Shown here: positions 36,783-38,676 of the stretch, piece by piece
Position numbering within the stretch: position 1 is the first letter of the stretch
How the letters are laid out: each line of letters begins with the position of its first letter
DNA from: Haloquadratum sp.
Lineage (GTDB): Archaea; Halobacteriota; Halobacteria; Halobacteriales; Haloferacaceae
Reading direction: 5' to 3'
DNA length: 38,676 nucleotides
Assembly: GCA_028275165.1 (NCBI GenBank)
Contig: JAQCNF010000021.1
Location: 1-38,676 of the forward strand
The notes under the pieces: generated by a model
What the model saw: only the letters and a program-made list of their open reading frames with translations
Told to the model about the DNA's origin: nothing
Databases searched by the model: none
Made by a program: the position numbers and the translations under genes

Positions 36783-37196
36783 ATGGAACGCTCAAATGAC
36801 GCTGATACCGAGACACGCAACGCCGAGACTGACCAAGACACGAACACAGACCCATCTGAGCAATCGTCGGTATCTCCACTCTCACTCGACCTTCCTGAAG
36901 GGAGCGAGAGTGTTTCTGAAGCCATCTTCTCACATCGTAAGATGCTCACGAATCCAGCCGATCATGGTCTTGCTGTCGCCGATGAGGTAGTCACACTTGA
37001 AGCTCGTCTTGAAGAAATGGCCGATGTGGTTGAGGAACGGACAGCCAGACACGATACGTTGGAGTCCTCACTCAAAAGCCAGGAGAGACAGATCACCGAA
37101 TTGAAACAGGCCATTGATTCATTAGCTGAGGTGTTGGGCACCTCCGTTGAATGGCAGGCGCTTGAGACGGAGTCTGAAACCAGGGACGAGAGCTAA
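36783..37196 (+). CDS. acidic coiled-coil protein, function unknown
   Basis: 137 residues. The first ~40 are acidic and Thr/Asn/Asp-rich, likely disordered. Residues ~62-120 form a long heptad coiled coil (VVTLEARLEEMADVVEERTARHDTLESSLKSQERQITELKQAIDSLAEVLG). No enzymatic or DNA-binding motif is present; haloarchaeal proteins of this kind are often labelled bZIP-like without evidence. It lies alone among IS remnants, so a cargo or orphan gene is possible. Confidence 0.7.
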   Translation: MERSNDADTETRNAETDQDTNTDPSEQSSVSPLSLDLPEGSESVSEAIFSHRKMLTNPADHGLAVADEVVTLEARLEEMADVVEERTARHDTLESSLKSQERQITELKQAIDSLAEVLGTSVEWQALETESETRDES

Positions 37197-37471
37197 ACAA
37201 GTGTTTGCCTCCGAAGAATCGGATTGGCGAGACCCCCACGGAATGAAGGCGTTCACGCTGGGGAATCTCATTCAAATAGAACATGTGGATACCGAACGAT
37301 AGCTTGGTGACCTGTTCGATGTGTTAGAAACGCGCTGACCGTTTAGGATGAAGCGAACACATACATTCTAAATGCTCACATACAGGATCAATAATTCAAC
37401 TTGCTGTGTTGACCTGGTTGCTGAGCGCAATAGAGTTGCACATGTCAACGACCCCACCCCACTTCGCTCAC

Positions 37472-37955
37472 CTATTCACGGATTCGCTCGTTGAGGGTGG
37501 TGCTTGTCAGTGACCTCTCACCTGTATAGGGAGGGCTGTCTGCCCTCACCCGGCGTCTTCGGTCCTGACAGCATATTGACTGATGCTCCTCCTCCGAGAC
37601 GACTGATGGCTTCGTCGGAGATACAGCTCCGCGATATGCTTTGCTGTCGCAAAGTCACGCCGTGAGTTTGTTGCCCGCCGGACACAGCCTGGAGACCGCG
37701 TTGTAGTCCGCGTGATTCTGCTTTCCGCACCGCTGACACTCACCTCGATGACGGGTGTCGTCTCGGACGCACCCACACTCGTGACACCGCTTACTGGTGT
37801 TCCTCGGATTCACCGTGTTCACAAACACGCCTCAATCTTCGGCTTTGTACTCGACACACTGCTTGAGCTTACGGAACGCTCACTTCGAATGCCAGTCAGC
37901 GTACCGAAGACGGTCTCGAATACCGTCGAGCTTCTCGAAAATGATACAGTTACGA
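37472..37955 (-). pseudogene. tnpB: C-terminal tnpB relic interrupted by the tnpA-tnpB element
   Basis: One minus frame reads NCIIFEKLDGIRDRLRYADWHSK, stop, AFRKLKQCVEYKAED, stop, GVFVNTVNPRNTSKRCHECGCVRDDTRHRGECQRCGKQNHADYNA, the RuvC-II to RuvC-III part of a different TnpB subfamily with a full CHEC...CQRC zinc ribbon and the last Asp in ADYNA. Two in-frame stops and a later frameshift kill it. Its N-terminal half is missing exactly where the hairpin at 37964-37981 of the next element begins, so that element probably inserted into it. Confidence 0.85.
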
Positions 37956-37963
37956 GCGCATAC

Positions 37964-37981
37964 CCCCGTCTTTAGGCGGGG
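37964..37981 (+). repeat. subterminal hairpin at the left end of the IS200/IS605 element
   Basis: CCCCGTC pairs with GGCGGGG (one G-T) around a TTTA loop, 107 bases before the tnpA start. IS200/IS605 elements carry such imperfect hairpins near both ends, where TnpA binds single-stranded DNA. The break in the tnpB relic a few bases before it agrees with this being the left end. Confidence 0.6.
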
Positions 37982-38087
37982 ATCAAGCGGACAATAGCGT
38001 ACACATCCTTTGACGACGCCACAGCTGGATTTCATACCGCTCTGTCGGCAGTCTTAAGATGCCGACGACTCATAGTGTACAACGCGG

Positions 38088-38477
38088 ATGAAGACCACAC
38101 GGCACGCGACCTACAACCTCAACTACCACATAGTGTGGTTGCCGAAGTACCGCCAATCGGTACTCAAAGGCGAGGTCGCGAACCGTGTGCGAACCATCCT
38201 CCACGAGATAGCCAACGACAAGGGCCTCGAAATTCTCGACCTGACGGTTCAGCCCGACCACGTTCACCTGTTCGTCAGTAGCCCACCGAAGCACGCACCG
38301 TCACTTCTCGCCAACTGGTTCAAGGGGATTTCCTCGCGGAAATACAACCATCGCTACGCTGACCACGACAGTGAGAAGATTCGATGGGCGAGGGGCTACT
38401 ACGCAGGAACGGCGGGCCACGTATCCAGCGAGACGGTCACGAACTACATCCAGCGCCACGAGGAGGACGATTCGTGA
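38088..38477 (+). CDS. tnpA: IS200/IS605-family transposase TnpA (HUH Y1)
   Basis: 129 residues, full length. TnpA cuts and joins single-stranded DNA at the element ends. The HUH motif is His58-Val-His60 in QPDHVHLFV, and the catalytic tyrosine is Tyr120 in TNYIQRH. The N-terminal start (TTRHATYNLNYHIVWLPKYR) and GISSRKYNHRY are standard. The ATG at 38088 is canonical. The TGA overlaps the GTG of tnpB by four bases. Nothing is broken, so this copy may still work and mobilise its own or nearby ends. Confidence 0.95.
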   Translation: MKTTRHATYNLNYHIVWLPKYRQSVLKGEVANRVRTILHEIANDKGLEILDLTVQPDHVHLFVSSPPKHAPSLLANWFKGISSRKYNHRYADHDSEKIRWARGYYAGTAGHVSSETVTNYIQRHEEDDS

Positions 38478-38676
38478 CCGAACTCACGAAGACGCTGGAA
38501 CTGAAACTAGTAGACCCGAACGCACACAAACGGCGGAAACTCCGTGAGACGCGGGACGCCTACCAGCACTTGCCGATGCGTTCGACGCTGGTTGCACCAC
38601 CCAAACCGAAGCGAACGACGTGGTGGTCAACGACGACCTGTCGGGATACGCGAAGAACGTCCTCAAGAAGTACGTC
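38474..38676 (+). pseudogene. tnpB: tnpB start, one-base deletion, runs off the window
   Basis: GTG start within the tnpA stop (GTGA). The first 30 residues read VTELTKTLELKLVDPNAHKR and on to RETRDAYQ, a classic haloarchaeal TnpB N-terminus. At about 38566 one base is missing: beyond it the +1-shifted frame gives LADAFDAGCTTQTEAND, then VVVNDDLSGYAKNVLKKYV, which is the expected continuation. So in this strain the gene is frameshifted early, unless the window carries a sequencing error. The rest lies outside the window. Confidence 0.88.

Overview
The window is a chromosomal stretch of a haloarchaeon. The signs are acidic proteins, twin-arginine lipoprotein signal peptides ending in GC, and TATA-like boxes about 25 bases upstream of start codons with little or no leader. 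A base composition that looks moderate by eye, wide intergenic spaces full of decayed IS200/IS605 (tnpB) elements, and a phnCDE-type phosphonate importer all point to Haloquadratum walsbyi or a close relative. The genus call rests on style and recall, not on a database match.

Layout. 1-1195: two abutting tnpB relics on opposite strands. 1552-3563: sucC-sucD, the TCA-cycle succinyl-CoA synthetase. 3667-6496: a tight trio of a lipoprotein with two P19-like domains, a one-zinc-finger membrane microprotein and a polytopic membrane protein with His motifs. 6497-7514: intergenic, holding one copy of a ~350-bp non-coding repeat. 7515-11123: phnD-phnC-phnE-phnE phosphonate import operon. 11583-13963: a PQQ-type sugar dehydrogenase lipoprotein and an Eis-like acetyltransferase, convergent and overlapping at their stops. 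15254-18406: EamA transporter, PNPOx-like flavoprotein and an FeS-type photolyase/cryptochrome. 19033-19370: the second copy of the repeat, inverted relative to the first. 19648-24266: a purine nucleoside permease/phosphorylase-family protein convergent with a complete ECF importer (S component, fused double ATPase, EcfT). 25287-26969: an AEC-family permease and a DUF47/PhoU-like protein. 27133-31300: a PotABCD-type importer. 31389-32836: a methyltransferase overlapping an unrecognised Cys-rich protein. 33668-34816: an unrecognised one-span membrane protein. 34934-38676: a frameshifted tnpB with an intact DUF2080 partner, a coiled-coil protein, another tnpB relic, and an IS200/IS605 element with intact tnpA and a frameshifted tnpB that runs off the end.

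How it fits together. The core reads as nutrient acquisition: phosphonate or phosphate ester uptake, ECF micronutrient or nucleoside uptake, polyamine-like uptake, and probably metal uptake by the P19-like trio. Light-damage repair and central carbon metabolism sit between. The accessory layer is a graveyard of TnpB elements whose 3' ends remain recognisable after the reading frames have broken. The best candidate for an undescribed system is the 3667-6496 trio. The best structural signal is the inverted ~350-bp repeat pair enclosing about 12 kb.
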